From positions 868,001-932,000 of the forward strand of contig NZ_SCOU01000001.1 in NCBI RefSeq assembly GCF_005502435.1: a stretch of DNA of 64,000 bases, read 5' to 3'. Shown piece by piece: positions 1 through 10,616 of this stretch. Each line of letters opens with the position of its first letter. Position 1 is the first letter of the stretch. Both the position numbers and the translations under genes were made by a program. Below the pieces are notes generated by a model, which was not told the DNA's origin, did no database searches, and was given only the letters and a program-made list of their open reading frames with translations. The DNA comes from Methylobacillus flagellatus. GTDB lineage: Bacteria > Pseudomonadota > Gammaproteobacteria > Burkholderiales > Methylophilaceae.

Positions 1-784
1 GCTGCACACTCAGGCCGGTGATATGCGGCAAAGCGGTGCGCTGGGTATGCTTGACGTAATCGAGCAATGCACCGGCAGCGGCAATCGCCGCGTGCAAGCC
101 GTCGCAGCCAAAGCCATCCAGATCGTGGGTATTGAACTGCCGGGTCAGGCTTTGCCTGGCGGTATCCAGATCGAATTGCCAGCCGGCAAGCCGACGTTTT
201 GGACATTTGCAGCCAGCCAGCGCCGCATGCTCAAAACCATCCGCGCACAACAACTCGGCTGGCGCGATACGCTCCAGCTCCTGCGCCAGCAGACCGGGCG
301 CGACTTCACTCAGCACGAACTGTCCGGCGGACAGATTCAAGCTGGCCAGGCCGATCACGCCCTGCTCCTGCCAGACGGCCAGCAGCAGATTGTCACGCGT
401 TTCGTCCAGCAGGGCACTGTCGGTGAGCGTGCCCGGCGTGAGGATGCGCGTGACCTGCCGCTCTACCGGCCCCTTGGCTTTGGCCGGGTCGCCCACCTGC
501 TCGCAGATCGCCACCGCTTCGCCCAGCTTGCTGAGCTTGACCAGATACTGCTCGGCCGCATGGTAAGGAACGCCCGCCATACGGATGGGTTCACCATTCG
601 ACGCGCCGCGCTTGGTCAGCGTGATGCCGAGTAGGCGTGCCGCTTTTTCTGCATCGTCATGGAACAACTCGTAAAAGTCACCCATGCGATAGAACAGCAA
701 CATGTCCGGGTATTGAGCCTTGATGCTGAGGTACTGACGTATCATCGGTGTGTGGCTGACAGTCTGGTCGAGCAGGTCACTCAT
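1..784 (-). CDS. mutS: DNA mismatch repair protein MutS (N-terminal part, cut by window edge)
   Basis: Reading the minus strand from an ATG at 784 gives about 261 residues of the MutS N-terminus: the mismatch-recognition domain with the [11 protein letters not shown] segment (the Phe-x-Glu wedge is residues 37-39), then the connector domain. MutS binds mispaired bases and recruits MutL. The lever, clamp and ATPase domains lie beyond position 1. A TATAAT-like -10 lies just upstream. Open reading frames on the plus strand over this stretch are shadows. Confidence 0.95.
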   Translation of the reverse strand, partial: MSDLLDQTVSHTPMIRQYLSIKAQYPDMLLFYRMGDFYELFHDDAEKAARLLGITLTKRGASNGEPIRMAGVPYHAAEQYLVKLSKLGEAVAICEQVGDPAKAKGPVERQVTRILTPGTLTDSALLDETRDNLLLAVWQEQGVIGLASLNLSAGQFVLSEVAPGLLAQELERIAPAELLCADGFEHAALAGCKCPKRRLAGWQFDLDTARQSLTRQFNTHDLDGFGCDGLHAAIAAAGALLDYVKHTQRTALPHITGLSVQ

Positions 785-828
785 CAGACAAACCTGCGCA
801 GGAAAATAAAGGGGATTTCATGCGCCTG

Positions 829-834
829 ATTATA
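829..834 (-). promoter_or_regulatory. Candidate -10 box for mutS
   Basis: The minus strand reads TATAAT about 45 nt upstream of the mutS start codon. No convincing -35 hexamer sits at the right distance, so this is only a candidate. Confidence 0.35.
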
Positions 835-924
835 GCATCGGCACCTTGGGGCTCCGGTACCGCAGCAGTGCCAGACAACACAGCGCCATACGAACAGCGC
901 CACCGGAGCGAAACCTGCCAAATC

Positions 925-2061
925 TCAGTTGCGCCGGAACGGTGCGCGCTCGTCCAACTCGTCCACATACTCGCTGATGTGGGCTGCTTCCAGCTGCAGA
1001 TAACGCTGGATGGCAGCGGCGAACTCGTCCTTGGCAATGTGATGGTAGGAGCAGGTCGGCCTGGCCTTGAAGCCACGCGCCAGCTTGTGCTCACCCTGCG
1101 CGCCGCCTTCAAAATAACGCACGCCCTGCTCTATGCAGAACTCCTGTCCCTGGTAATAACACAACTCGAAATGCAGTCCGGGCACCATGCGTGTAGCACC
1201 CCAGTAGCGCCCATACAGCGCCTCGCTACCGTAAACGTTCAAGGCGGCAGCGACCGGCTCACCCTCCTGCTCGGCCATGATCATCAGCAGGTGCTGTGGC
1301 AGAGTCTCGGCGATGCGCTTGAAGAAATCGGCATTCAGGTACGGTGTGGAGCGATGCTGCTGGTAGGTGTTGCAATAGCACTGATAGAAAAAATCCCAGT
1401 CCGCTGCGCTGATCTGCTCACCGGTCAGACGACGCACGCTGACACCAGCCTTGATGAGCTTGCTGCGTTCCTGACGGATCTTCTTGCGCTTGTCCGCCGA
1501 CAAGCTAGTGAGGAAAGCCTCGAAGCTGGCATAGCCGGTATTCTCCCAGCGGAACTGCACACCATCACGGCGCAACCAGCCTGCCGCCTGCAGCAGGTGT
1601 TGACTCTGGCCTTCCGGAAACAGGATGTGAGCAGAAGAAAGCTGGTGTTGCTGCAGCAGCTGTTTCAGGCCGTCCAGCAACAGGGCTTGCGCCGCGATAT
1701 CATCAGGCTCAGCCAGCAAGCGCGGCCCGCTCACCGGCGTGAACGGGATGGCACTCAACAGCTTGGGGTAATAGTGGCTGCCATAGCGGGCGTAAGCATC
1801 GGCCCAGGCCCAGTCGAACACATATTCACCGTAGGAATGGCTTTTCAGATAAAGCGGCATGGCCGCACGCAAACGCTGGCCGGATCGCAGCACAAGATGG
1901 AAAGGTTGCCAGCCGGTTTCGCTGCTGACGCAGCCGCTGGCTTCGAGTGCGCTCAACCAGGCATGACTGAGCAGAGGCAGGCCGGGATGCAGGGCATCCC
2001 ACTCCTCCGCAGCGATTTCGCTGATGGCACCAGCGACAAACAGTTGATCAACTTCCATCAA
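925..2061 (-). CDS. GNAT-fold / FemAB-like acyltransferase family protein (DUF482, COG3146)
   Basis: This 378-residue protein matches the DUF482 'peptidogalycan biosynthesis' family. Visible features are the SADKRKKIRQERSKL basic helix near residue 190, the STPYLNADFF segment, and a C-terminal YYQGQEFCIEQGVRYFEGGAQ motif followed by KLARGF. The family has a duplicated GNAT/FemAB-like fold and is presumed to transfer acyl or aminoacyl groups, but its substrate is not established. It is read in the same direction as mutS, which lies 140 bp downstream. The family assignment is firm; the reaction is unknown. Confidence 0.8.
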   Translation of the reverse strand: MMEVDQLFVAGAISEIAAEEWDALHPGLPLLSHAWLSALEASGCVSSETGWQPFHLVLRSGQRLRAAMPLYLKSHSYGEYVFDWAWADAYARYGSHYYPKLLSAIPFTPVSGPRLLAEPDDIAAQALLLDGLKQLLQQHQLSSAHILFPEGQSQHLLQAAGWLRRDGVQFRWENTGYASFEAFLTSLSADKRKKIRQERSKLIKAGVSVRRLTGEQISAADWDFFYQCYCNTYQQHRSTPYLNADFFKRIAETLPQHLLMIMAEQEGEPVAAALNVYGSEALYGRYWGATRMVPGLHFELCYYQGQEFCIEQGVRYFEGGAQGEHKLARGFKARPTCSYHHIAKDEFAAAIQRYLQLEAAHISEYVDELDERAPFRRN

Positions 2062-2123
2062 GACCGATTAAACCACGAGACGGGTCGAACGGATCAACAG
2101 AAGCACCATTCCAGGCGGGGAAT

Positions 2124-2765
2124 TTAGAGGGAGTTCTTCCGGCGATTGACGGAGGAGGCTTGTTTGTTCTTGGCTTTTTCGGCCTCGGCTTTTTCAGCCC
2201 GTTCCATTTCCGCAGCAAGCAAAGCCTCTTGCTGCATCTTGATCAGGTGAGCACGTTGCCGTTCCAGCGCACGCGCCTGCGCCTGTTCCAGTTCGTTGAG
2301 GGTGATCACGCCATCGCCGTTGAGATCGACCACACTGAACTGGCGCGCGATCTGTGGCATGGTTTCAGTGGCTTCCTCGCGGCTGATACTGCCGTCGTTG
2401 TCCTTGTCAGAGCCCAGAAAACGCTCCTGGATACGTTGGCGCATCACACGGCGACGTTCTTCGATCTGCACATGGGCAGGGTCGATACTTCTGGAGTAGT
2501 CGTCGAGGTCCTTACGCAAGCGCATCAGCTCTTCCATGCTGACACGCTGTTCCAGCGTGGCCTTGATGACAGCATTGGCAGGCGCTTCGGTGATCACCTG
2601 TACATCAATATCGTTAACAGCCTCGCTATTGAAGCTGGCGTCGGCAAGTTTGCTATTGGGGATGTTTTTCGGGCCAGCATGGGCTGGCATGACAAAACCA
2701 CACAACAGACACACCAGCACGATGGCTGATCTGCTGTCACTCCCCCGGTATTCAGTTGCGTGCAT
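2124..2765 (-). CDS. Secreted EF-hand domain protein
   Basis: A 213-residue protein with a hydrophobic N-terminal segment (about residues 13-28) ending in AHA, a plausible signal peptidase site near residue 30. Two canonical EF-hand calcium loops follow: DKDNDGSISREE (residues 120-131) and DLNGDGVITLNE (147-158). The C-terminal third is Ala/Glu/Lys-rich and probably helical (QAQARALERQRAHL onward). Calcium binding in the periplasm is likely from the intact loops; the physiological role is unknown. It lies 62 bp upstream of the DUF482 gene on the same strand. Confidence 0.75.
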   Translation of the reverse strand: MHATEYRGSDSRSAIVLVCLLCGFVMPAHAGPKNIPNSKLADASFNSEAVNDIDVQVITEAPANAVIKATLEQRVSMEELMRLRKDLDDYSRSIDPAHVQIEERRRVMRQRIQERFLGSDKDNDGSISREEATETMPQIARQFSVVDLNGDGVITLNELEQAQARALERQRAHLIKMQQEALLAAEMERAEKAEAEKAKNKQASSVNRRKNSL

Positions 2766-3124
2766 TGTTGTTATTCACCATAAGTCAGAGTCCCAGAAAC
2801 TGCCAACTACGTCAGTCTTCGAACGACGCCCTGCTGATGCTGCTTAATTATTGTTTGCGCGCGCTGCTGCACATGCGCCTATAGAGCCTGATCCACCGGA
2901 AAAGTTTGTATTTTATTTATCGCATCGCCCTCTGGGCGACACTTTCCGCGTTGAATCAGCCGCCATCATGACGCATCCATGTAAATCGAATGTTTCATGT
3001 CCTGCGCACATTGTAAAAATTTGTAACGGGATTGCAGCGATTTTTCTGCATCGAAATCAGCACATTTAGCTTAGAATTAGCGTTATCGATTTCAGGCTTG
3101 CAAGCACATTAAAGAATACGGCCT
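2766..3124 (+). other. Intergenic region between the divergent EF-hand gene and ompR-like gene
   Basis: About 360 bp separate the divergently transcribed EF-hand and response-regulator genes, so it must hold promoters for both. A TAGAAT at 3072-3077 is a possible -10 for the response regulator. A 72-codon open frame at 2851-3069 has no recognisable domain or ribosome binding site and I do not call it a gene. Confidence 0.5.
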
Positions 3125-3853
3125 ATGCAAACTCCAGGCAAACGAATCCTGATGGTGGACGATGACCTGCGCATGCGCGAGCTGCTGCAGCGCTACCTCA
3201 GTGAGCAAGGCTTCTCGGTCAGGACCGTCTCCGACAGCAAGGAGATGGATGTCGCGATGGCGCACGAGCACGTCGACATCCTGGTGCTGGACCTGATGCT
3301 GCCGGGCGAAGACGGTCTGGCCATCTGCCGCCGTCTGCGCGCCGCTGGCAGCCACATGCCCATCATCATGCTGACCGCACGTGGCGACGAGGTGGACCGC
3401 ATCATCGGCCTGGAGATGGGCGCAGATGATTATCTGCCCAAGCCCTTCAATCCCAGGGAATTACTGGCACGCATCAATGCCGTGATGCGCCGCCAGAGCC
3501 GCAGCATCCCCGGTGCACCTGACAGCGATGGCGAGCAGATCAGCTTCGGCGAATTCCTGTTCGACCCTGCCACACGCAGCCTGAGCCGCAACAACATGGT
3601 GATCTCGATGACCAGCGGCGAGTTCGCGCTGCTCAAGGTATTCGTCGACCATCCGCGTCAACCGCTGTCACGCGACCGCTTGATGCAACTGGCGCGTGGC
3701 CGCGAACTGGATGTGTTCGATCGCAGCATCGATGTACAGGTGTCACGCCTGCGTCGCATCATCGAACCGGACCCGGCTCATCCACGTTATCTGCAAACCA
3801 TGTGGGGCTTCGGCTATGTGTTCATCCCTGACGGCGAGCTGCAAAAAAGCTGA
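3125..3853 (+). CDS. ompR: OmpR-family response regulator
   Basis: The 242-residue protein has a receiver domain with the acidic pair near residues 12-14, phosphoacceptor Asp56 (in DILVLDLMLPGEDG), Thr84 and Lys106, followed by an OmpR/PhoB winged-helix DNA-binding domain ending in MWGFGYVFIPDGE. Sequence and linkage to an EnvZ-like kinase 21 bp downstream suggest an OmpR/EnvZ-type osmotic or envelope response system. The exact stimulus in this organism is not shown. Confidence 0.9.
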   Translation: MQTPGKRILMVDDDLRMRELLQRYLSEQGFSVRTVSDSKEMDVAMAHEHVDILVLDLMLPGEDGLAICRRLRAAGSHMPIIMLTARGDEVDRIIGLEMGADDYLPKPFNPRELLARINAVMRRQSRSIPGAPDSDGEQISFGEFLFDPATRSLSRNNMVISMTSGEFALLKVFVDHPRQPLSRDRLMQLARGRELDVFDRSIDVQVSRLRRIIEPDPAHPRYLQTMWGFGYVFIPDGELQKS

Positions 3854-3874
3854 CCCCGGGCAGCGCCAACGCCC

Positions 3875-5182
3875 ATGAACCTGTTACCACGCACCCTGCT
3901 GGCCAGACTGATGTTGCTGATCGCGCTACTGCTGGCGGTCGGCCAGTTCGCCGCACTCAAGCTGTTCGATTACTTCGAACGCGAACCACGCGCCATCGCC
4001 GCCGCCTTGCAAGCCATCACCGTGGTCAATTTCACCCGGGCCGCGCTGCTGGCCTCGCACGAGAACCGGCGGCTGGCCTTGTTATCCGAACTCTCCGGCC
4101 GTGAAGGCGTGCGTGTCTATGCCGCCGACTTGCTGGAGCAGGTGGAACCCTTACCCAAAGACCCGCTGACCCAGATGATCGCAGCCAAGATCCGCGAGCG
4201 GCTGGGGCCGAACACGCTGGTCGCCGTCAACCACTACGGCCTGGACGGGCTGTGGGTGACCTTCAACATCGATCAGGACGACTACTGGGTGGCCATCCCG
4301 CGCATCCAGGTGGAACGCCCCTTCCCCTGGCAGTGGCTGGGCTGGGGTGCGCTGATGTTCATGTTGTCGCTGATCGGTGCCTATGTCATCGCCGCGCGCC
4401 TCAATCAGCCGCTCAAACTGCTGGCCAAGGCGGCAGACCGCATCAGTAACGGCGAACAGCCACTGCAACTGCCCGAAGAAGGCGCCAACGAACTGCGCGA
4501 GGTATGCCGCACCTTCAACGAGATGACCGAGGCACTGGTGCGCCTCGACACGGAACGCACCCTGCTGCTGGCAGGGGTGTCACATGACCTGCGCACCCCG
4601 CTGGCCAGATTGCGCCTGGCCGTGGAGATGCTGCCGGAGAGCCAGGCAGAAGGCCTCAAGGTCGGCATGATCCAGGACATCAACGACATGGATAACATCA
4701 TCCATCAGTTCCTGGATTTCGTGCGTGGCGTGGAAGGCGAACCAGCGCAGATGTCGGATGTGAACATGCTGCTGCGCTCCATCGCGGAACGCCATGAACG
4801 TGCCGGGCGGGCACTGCGCCTCAACCTGTCGCCTACCCACTTGATCCCGCTACGCGAGCTGGGCATGCAACGCCTGCTGGGCAACCTGATCGACAACGCG
4901 TTTAAATACGGACGTGGCGAGGTGATCGTCACTTCGCGCATCAATGCTGGCTCTTATGTGATCAGCGTGCTGGACAACGGGCCGGGGATCCCGGCTTCGC
5001 AGATGGCGCGTCTGCTGCGCCCGTTCGAACGCATGGACAAGGCGCGTGGCAACGAAGGCGGCACCGGGCTGGGCTTGGCGATCGCAGACCGCATCGCCAA
5101 GCTGCACAAAGGCAAGCTGGAACTGCTGAACCGCCCACAAGGCGGCCTAGAAGCGCGACTGACCCTGCCTATCCAGCCTTAA
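3875..5182 (+). CDS. envZ: EnvZ-like sensor histidine kinase
   Basis: A 435-residue inner-membrane kinase. An N-terminal membrane helix (about 7-29), a periplasmic region (about 30-152), a second membrane helix (about 153-175), a HAMP linker, the H-box GVSHDLRTPLARLRL with His237, and an HATPase domain with N-box (NLIDNAFKYG), DNGPGIP and GGTGLGLAI motifs are all visible. It is the cognate partner of the upstream OmpR-type regulator, separated by 21 bp. Domain layout and length fit EnvZ; the signal is not inferable. Confidence 0.9.
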   Translation: MNLLPRTLLARLMLLIALLLAVGQFAALKLFDYFEREPRAIAAALQAITVVNFTRAALLASHENRRLALLSELSGREGVRVYAADLLEQVEPLPKDPLTQMIAAKIRERLGPNTLVAVNHYGLDGLWVTFNIDQDDYWVAIPRIQVERPFPWQWLGWGALMFMLSLIGAYVIAARLNQPLKLLAKAADRISNGEQPLQLPEEGANELREVCRTFNEMTEALVRLDTERTLLLAGVSHDLRTPLARLRLAVEMLPESQAEGLKVGMIQDINDMDNIIHQFLDFVRGVEGEPAQMSDVNMLLRSIAERHERAGRALRLNLSPTHLIPLRELGMQRLLGNLIDNAFKYGRGEVIVTSRINAGSYVISVLDNGPGIPASQMARLLRPFERMDKARGNEGGTGLGLAIADRIAKLHKGKLELLNRPQGGLEARLTLPIQP

Positions 5183-5224
5183 GAGATCAGGCAGCACCAG
5201 GATACAGCCGCTGCATCGCATGCG

Positions 5225-6610
5225 TCAGGGCGCAGGCTCGAACCAGGCCAGCTTGTCGCGCAGTCGCACCACGTCTCCAATGATGGTCAGGCATGGCGGC
5301 TTCATGTCTGCCGCCGCCACACGCGCTGCCAGCGTACTCAAGTCGCCGACCACCACTTTTTGTCTGACCGTGGTGCCCTGCTGCACCACCGCAGCAGGCG
5401 TGGTTGCGAACAAGCCATGGGCGATGAGTTTTTCACAGATCTGCGCCAGCCCCACCAGCCCCATGTAGATCACCACCGTCTGATTGGGCCTTACCAGCGC
5501 AGGCCAATCGAGCTCTATACTGTGGTCCTTGAGGTGGCCCGTGGTGAACAGGCAGGACTGCGCATAATCACGGTGCGTGAGTGGAATGCCCGCGTAGGCA
5601 GACACGCCATTGGCGGCGCTGATGCCTGGCACCACCTGGAACGGCACGCCATGCGCCATGAGGGTTTCGATCTCTTCGCCGCCACGCCCGAAGATGAACG
5701 GATCACCGCCTTTCAGGCGCAATACCCGCTTGCCCTCCTGAGCCAGACGCACCAGCAAGGCATTGATCTCTTCTTGTGGCAAGGTGTGCTGATCGCGTGC
5801 CTTGCCTACATAGATCAGCTCTGCATCACGGCGCACCAGCTCCATCACTTCCTTGCTGACCAGTTTGTCGTAGACGCAAACGTCGGCCTGCTGCATGAGG
5901 CGCAAGGCGCGGAAGGTAAGCAGGTCCGGGTCGCCAGGACCACCACCGACCAGATAGACTTCCCCATGATGCACATCGGCCGAGCCTTGCAGCGCCTCGT
6001 TCAAGGCCACACGGGCAGCCGCCTCCTGACCGGACAGCACACGCTCGGCGATCGGCCCCTGCATCACCTGTTCCCAGAAGATGCGGCGCTGCTGGGTGGT
6101 GGCGAACTTCTGTTTGACCGCAGCACGGAACTCGGCCGCCAGTGCCGCCAGACGGCCATAACTGGCAGGCACTAGCGTCTCGATGCGTGCACGCAGCTGT
6201 CGCGCCAGCACCGGCGCCGCACCACCGCTGGAAATGGCGATCAGCAATGGTGAACGGTCCACGATGGAGGGCATGGTAAAGGTACACAGATGCGGCACAT
6301 CGACCACATTGACCGGGATGTTGGCTGCAACAGCGGCCGCATGCACCGCGCGGTTGACGGCTTCATCGTCAGTAGCCGCGATCACCAGGCAAGCACCCTG
6401 CAGGTGGCCGGGCTCGAACAGCGCCTGCACATGCTGCAAGGCGCCCGCATCGGCCAGCTCGCGCAGTTCCGGGTGCAGCTCCGGGGATACCAGCTGCACC
6501 GCTCCACCAGCCCGCAGCAGCAGGCTGACCTTGCGCGCGGCCACTTCACCACCACCGATCACCACGCAGTGACGGCCCGTTATGTTCATAAAAATCGGTA
6601 ATGCATCCAT
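5225..6610 (-). CDS. cysG: Siroheme synthase CysG (trifunctional)
   Basis: The 461-residue protein has the expected full length and both halves of CysG. The N-terminal Rossmann segment (CVVIGGGEVAARKVSLLL) is the precorrin-2 dehydrogenase/sirohydrochlorin ferrochelatase, and the C-terminal half (VYLVGGGPGDPDLLT, YDKLVSKEVM, LKGGDPFIFGRGGEE) is the SAM-dependent uroporphyrinogen-III methyltransferase. It makes siroheme, the cofactor of assimilatory sulfite (or nitrite) reductase, which connects it to the sulfate uptake genes later in the window. It is convergent to the envZ-like gene. Confidence 0.96.
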   Translation of the reverse strand: MDALPIFMNITGRHCVVIGGGEVAARKVSLLLRAGGAVQLVSPELHPELRELADAGALQHVQALFEPGHLQGACLVIAATDDEAVNRAVHAAAVAANIPVNVVDVPHLCTFTMPSIVDRSPLLIAISSGGAAPVLARQLRARIETLVPASYGRLAALAAEFRAAVKQKFATTQQRRIFWEQVMQGPIAERVLSGQEAAARVALNEALQGSADVHHGEVYLVGGGPGDPDLLTFRALRLMQQADVCVYDKLVSKEVMELVRRDAELIYVGKARDQHTLPQEEINALLVRLAQEGKRVLRLKGGDPFIFGRGGEEIETLMAHGVPFQVVPGISAANGVSAYAGIPLTHRDYAQSCLFTTGHLKDHSIELDWPALVRPNQTVVIYMGLVGLAQICEKLIAHGLFATTPAAVVQQGTTVRQKVVVGDLSTLAARVAAADMKPPCLTIIGDVVRLRDKLAWFEPAP

Positions 6611-6777
6611 GCGCGCATTTTACTCTGCAATTGGCATTCACCAGCGGCTCCGCTACAATCCCGACTTAGTTTTCTGTTTTATTGAGACATTTTGCAACCG
6701 CACCCTGCTCGCCCAGACATCACCATTTCTGGCGCCACCACCGCCGCATCCAGCGCAGCTTGTTCAGGCGCCATACG

Positions 6778-8118
6778 ATGAGCGTGCCCAAAAACAACCC
6801 GCCCAAGGTGTACATCAAGACCTTCGGCTGCCAGATGAACGAGTACGACTCCTCGCGCATGGCAGACCTGCTGCATGCCACGGACGGCATGGAAGCCACT
6901 GACAACCCCGAAGACGCCGATGTCATTCTGCTCAACACCTGCTCGGTGCGTGAGAAAGCACAGGAAAAGGTGTTCAGCCACCTGGGCCGTTTCATTCCCA
7001 TGAAGCAGAAGAACCCGAACCTGGTCATCGGCGTGGGCGGTTGCGTGGCCAGTCAGGAAGGCGAGAACATCGTCGCACGGGCGCCCTATGTGGATGTGGT
7101 GTTCGGTCCGCAAACGCTGCACCGCCTGCCGGAGATGATCAGCGCCAGGCGCCATAGCGGTGTCTCGCAGGTGGATATCCGCTTCCCCGAGATCGAGAAA
7201 TTCGACCAACTGCCACCACCACGCGTCGAAGGTGGCGCGGCTTTCCTGTCCATCATGGAAGGCTGCAGCAAATACTGCACCTTCTGCGTGGTGCCTTACA
7301 CGCGCGGCGACGAAGTATCGCGCCCCTTCGCGGACATCCTGCTGGAAGCCGCCCAACTGGCCGAGCAAGGCGTCAAAGAGATCACCCTGCTGGGCCAGAA
7401 CGTGAATGCTTATCGCAGCGAGACGGATGATGGTGACGCGGCTGACCTGGCGCTCTTGATCGACTACATCGCCGAGATCCCGCAGATCGAGCGCATCCGC
7501 TACACCACCTCGCACCCCAACGAGATGAGCCCGGCCTTGATCGACTGCTTCGCGCGCATCCCCAAACTGGTGTCGCACCTGCATCTGCCGGTACAGGCCG
7601 GCGCAGACCGTGTGCTCATGGCGATGAAGCGCAACTACACCGCGCTGCAATACAAATCGGTGATCCGCAAGCTACGCCAGGCGCGTCCGGACATCTGCAT
7701 CACCTCGGATTTCATCGTCGGCTTCCCAGGCGAGACAGAGGCGGATTTCGAAGCCACGCTCAAGCTCATGCGTGAGATCGAATTCGATTTCAGTTTCAGC
7801 TTCATCTACAGTAGCCGTCCCGGCACGCCTGCCGCCTACCTCAGCGACGACACGCCGGAAAGCGTCAAACTGGAGCGTCTGGCACGCTTGCAGGCCCTCA
7901 ACGAAGCGCAGGGCAAGGCCATCAGCGAGCGCATGGTGGGCAGCATACAGCGCGTGCTGGTGGAGGGGCTGTCCAAAAAGAACGCACTTGAACTGGCAGG
8001 CCGCACCGACAATAACCGCATCGTCAATTTCCCGGGCGCTGCGACACTGATCCATCAGTTCGTGGACGTGCGCATCACCGATGCGCAGCCGCATACGCTA
8101 CGCGGTGAACTGGTCTGA
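6778..8118 (+). CDS. miaB: tRNA-2-methylthio-N6-dimethylallyladenosine synthase MiaB
   Basis: Translation from the ATG at 6778 gives 446 residues beginning [22 protein letters not shown], the conserved MiaB start; an in-frame upstream extension to 6682 looks unlike the family. The N-terminal UPF0004 domain carries three cluster cysteines, the radical-SAM motif is CSKYCTFC (around 7264-7287), and a TRAM domain closes the protein. MiaB methylthiolates A37 of tRNAs reading UNN codons and needs two iron-sulfur clusters. The next gene (phoH-like) is 60 bp downstream. Confidence 0.96.
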   Translation: MSVPKNNPPKVYIKTFGCQMNEYDSSRMADLLHATDGMEATDNPEDADVILLNTCSVREKAQEKVFSHLGRFIPMKQKNPNLVIGVGGCVASQEGENIVARAPYVDVVFGPQTLHRLPEMISARRHSGVSQVDIRFPEIEKFDQLPPPRVEGGAAFLSIMEGCSKYCTFCVVPYTRGDEVSRPFADILLEAAQLAEQGVKEITLLGQNVNAYRSETDDGDAADLALLIDYIAEIPQIERIRYTTSHPNEMSPALIDCFARIPKLVSHLHLPVQAGADRVLMAMKRNYTALQYKSVIRKLRQARPDICITSDFIVGFPGETEADFEATLKLMREIEFDFSFSFIYSSRPGTPAAYLSDDTPESVKLERLARLQALNEAQGKAISERMVGSIQRVLVEGLSKKNALELAGRTDNNRIVNFPGAATLIHQFVDVRITDAQPHTLRGELV

Positions 8119-8178
8119 GCATGCGGTACTCATGTGGGTACTGAAGCATGCAATTGAAAATATGAAGTCGAGAATATA

Positions 8179-9135
8179 GTGGAAATCACCCTGAGCCCGG
8201 AAGACAACCATCGCCTCGCCAATCTGTGTGGCGCGCTGGACGAGAACCTTAAACAGATCGAGGACGCGCTGGATGTCAGCATCGCCCGCCGTGGCGCGCA
8301 CATCCGCCTGTCGGGTGAAAAAGAAAACATGCAGCTTGCCGCGCAGTTGCTGGAGAGCTTCTATGAGCGCGCCAAAAAGCCCATCGGCCTGGAAGAGATC
8401 CAGCTGGGTCTGGTGGAACTGGACAAGCTGAACCCGGACGCCATCGCCAGCACCGCCATGCCGGTGCTGATGACGCGCCGTCAGAACCTGCATGGCCGTA
8501 CGCCGCGTCAGGTGGAATATCTGCAGCAGATCCAGGAATTCGACATCACCTTCGGTATAGGCCCGGCCGGTACCGGCAAGACCTACCTGGCTGTGGCCAG
8601 TGCCGTGGATGCGCTGACCCGTGACCGCGTCAAACGCATCGTGCTGGTACGTCCCGCCGTGGAAGCAGGCGAACGTCTGGGCTTCCTGCCCGGCGACCTG
8701 TCGCAGAAGGTGGACCCTTATCTGCGCCCGTTGTATGACGCGCTGTATGACCTGGCCGGTTATGACACCGTCAACAAGATGTTCGAACGTGGCGCCATTG
8801 AAGTTGCACCGCTGGCTTATATGCGCGGCCGCACGCTGAATCAGAGTTTCATCATCCTCGACGAGGCGCAGAACACCACGCCAGAGCAGATGAAGATGTT
8901 CCTGACCCGTATCGGCTTCGGCACCAAGGCCGTGATCACCGGCGATGTCACCCAGATCGACCTGGCACGCGGCCAGAAAAGCGGCCTGATCGAAGCACAG
9001 AAGATCCTCAAGGAGGTGCGCGGCATCGCCATGACCCACTTCCTGTCGCAGGACGTGGTACGCCACCCTTTGGTGCAGAAGATCATCAATGCCTATGAAG
9101 AATATGACGCCGCCCATGGCGTGCCGGAGCGCTGA
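8179..9135 (+). CDS. ybeZ: PhoH-family ATPase (YbeZ-like)
   Basis: The 318-residue protein has an N-terminal KH-like region and a P-loop ATPase domain with Walker [10 protein letters not shown] and Walker [12 protein letters not shown]. The start is a GTG at 8179: an in-frame stop at 8155 leaves no ATG upstream, and the N-terminus [18 protein letters not shown] fits the family. PhoH/YbeZ proteins are associated with YbeY in rRNA maturation, and here ybeY overlaps by one base (TGATG). Confidence 0.93.
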   Translation: MEITLSPEDNHRLANLCGALDENLKQIEDALDVSIARRGAHIRLSGEKENMQLAAQLLESFYERAKKPIGLEEIQLGLVELDKLNPDAIASTAMPVLMTRRQNLHGRTPRQVEYLQQIQEFDITFGIGPAGTGKTYLAVASAVDALTRDRVKRIVLVRPAVEAGERLGFLPGDLSQKVDPYLRPLYDALYDLAGYDTVNKMFERGAIEVAPLAYMRGRTLNQSFIILDEAQNTTPEQMKMFLTRIGFGTKAVITGDVTQIDLARGQKSGLIEAQKILKEVRGIAMTHFLSQDVVRHPLVQKIINAYEEYDAAHGVPER

Positions 9136-9593
9136 TGCCTGAGTTGTCCCTGGCCGTGCAATACGCCACCACCGCCACGCAAACCCCGTCAGCCCGTCAG
9201 TTCCGGCGCTGGGCGCGCCTCACACAACGCGTGGATTGTGCCGCCACAGTGCGCATCGTCGATGCCGAAGAAGGCCGCATGCTCAACCGCGATTATCGTG
9301 GCAAGGATTATGCTACCAATGTATTGACCTTCGCCTTGAGCGAAACGCCCTTGCTGATGGGGGATATCGTGTTGTGTGCCCCGGTGGTGGAAGCGGAAGC
9401 GGCCGCGCAGAACATCCCTCTGCTGGCCCACTATGCCCACCTCACCGTGCACGGCATGCTGCACCTGCATGGCTACGACCACGAGACCGAGCCACAAGCC
9501 GAGCTCATGGAGACCCTAGAATCGCAGATTGTCATACAACTGGGCTACGCTGACCCTTATGCAAGCGAAAAGGATGTGAATACCCCCTTATGA
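9135..9593 (+). CDS. ybeY: Endoribonuclease YbeY
   Basis: A 152-residue protein with the diagnostic zinc motif [11 protein letters not shown] near residue 106, whose three histidines bind the catalytic metal. YbeY takes part in 16S rRNA 3' maturation and 70S quality control. The start overlaps the phoH-like stop (TGATG) and its own stop overlaps the following corC-like start (ATGA), so the three genes are translationally coupled. Confidence 0.95.
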   Translation: MPELSLAVQYATTATQTPSARQFRRWARLTQRVDCAATVRIVDAEEGRMLNRDYRGKDYATNVLTFALSETPLLMGDIVLCAPVVEAEAAAQNIPLLAHYAHLTVHGMLHLHGYDHETEPQAELMETLESQIVIQLGYADPYASEKDVNTPL

Positions 9594-10426
9594 GTGAATC
9601 CGAGAGTTGGCTGGAACGCCTGAGCCACCTGCTGTTGCGGGAGCCTGAAGACCGCGAACAACTGGTCGAGCTATTACATTCAGCCTACGAGAAACAATTA
9701 CTGGATGCCGATGCGCTGGCCATGATAGAAGGCGTCATGCAGGTGTCCGAGATGCAGGTGCGCGACATCATGATCCCGCGCTCGCAGATGGATGTGATCG
9801 ATATCTCCGATTCGCCGGAGAGATTCATCCCCTTCGTGATCGAGGCCGCGCACTCGCGCTTCCCGGTCATCGAAGACAACAAGGATGACATCATCGGCAT
9901 CCTGCTGGCCAAAGACCTGCTGCGCTACTATGCCGGTGAGGATTTCGATGTACGCGACATGCTGCGCCCCGCCGTCTTCATCCCGGAGTCCAAGCGCCTC
10001 AACGTGCTGCTGAAAGAGTTCCGCAGCAACCGCAACCACATCGCCATCGTGGTGGATGAATACGGCGGCGTGGCCGGCATGGTCACCATCGAGGACGTGC
10101 TGGAACAGATCGTGGGCGACATCGAGGACGAATACGATTTCGACGAAACCGAAGACAACATCATCCGTGACAGCCAGGGGCGTTACCGCGTCAAGGCACT
10201 CACCGAGATCGCCGACTTCAACGCCATCCTGGGCACCAGCTTCAGCGATGAAGAGTTCTCTACCATAGGCGGGCTGGTGGTCAGCAAATTCGCCCACCTG
10301 CCCAAGCGCGGAGAACAGATCGTGTTCGACCAGCTGAAATGCACGGTATTGCGTGCCGATAGCCGCCGCCTGCACACCATATTGGTTGAGATAGTTGCAA
10401 GCGAGCCGGTGATGCCGGATAGTTGA
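9590..10426 (+). CDS. corC: CBS-domain protein, CorC/HlyC family
   Basis: 278 residues with paired CBS domains ([11 protein letters not shown] at the first; [17 protein letters not shown] and [16 protein letters not shown] at the second) and a C-terminal CorC_HlyC transporter-associated domain. There is no DUF21 membrane domain, so this is the soluble CorC type, linked genetically to magnesium/cobalt handling. It closes the phoH-ybeY-corC operon. In many proteobacteria lnt follows directly; here lnt is 1.3 kb further on, after a hypothetical gene and mscL. Confidence 0.92.
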   Translation: MSESESWLERLSHLLLREPEDREQLVELLHSAYEKQLLDADALAMIEGVMQVSEMQVRDIMIPRSQMDVIDISDSPERFIPFVIEAAHSRFPVIEDNKDDIIGILLAKDLLRYYAGEDFDVRDMLRPAVFIPESKRLNVLLKEFRSNRNHIAIVVDEYGGVAGMVTIEDVLEQIVGDIEDEYDFDETEDNIIRDSQGRYRVKALTEIADFNAILGTSFSDEEFSTIGGLVVSKFAHLPKRGEQIVFDQLKCTVLRADSRRLHTILVEIVASEPVMPDS

Positions 10427-10616
10427 GTCAGCACGTCGCTCAGCCACCGCTGCCAGGTCGCAAACCTGATCCGAATGCAGTAGAAAGCGCCAGCAGCAAG
10501 GCGTACAGTCGGGCAATGCAGCAAGCAGGCATGGACCTGGCGCGGGAACTTTAGCGCGCAAACATCTCTCCATGCAGATATTGGAATCAACCAGTCAACG
10601 TTAGGGAGTGTAGACC

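Noticed and set aside
820-2127. Long plus-strand open frame (435 codons).
   Set aside because: It is antisense to the DUF482 gene, whose protein has recognisable family motifs; the plus frame has none.
2851-3069. 72-codon open frame upstream of the ompR-like gene.
   Set aside because: No ribosome binding site, no recognisable family, and it occupies a region that must hold promoters.
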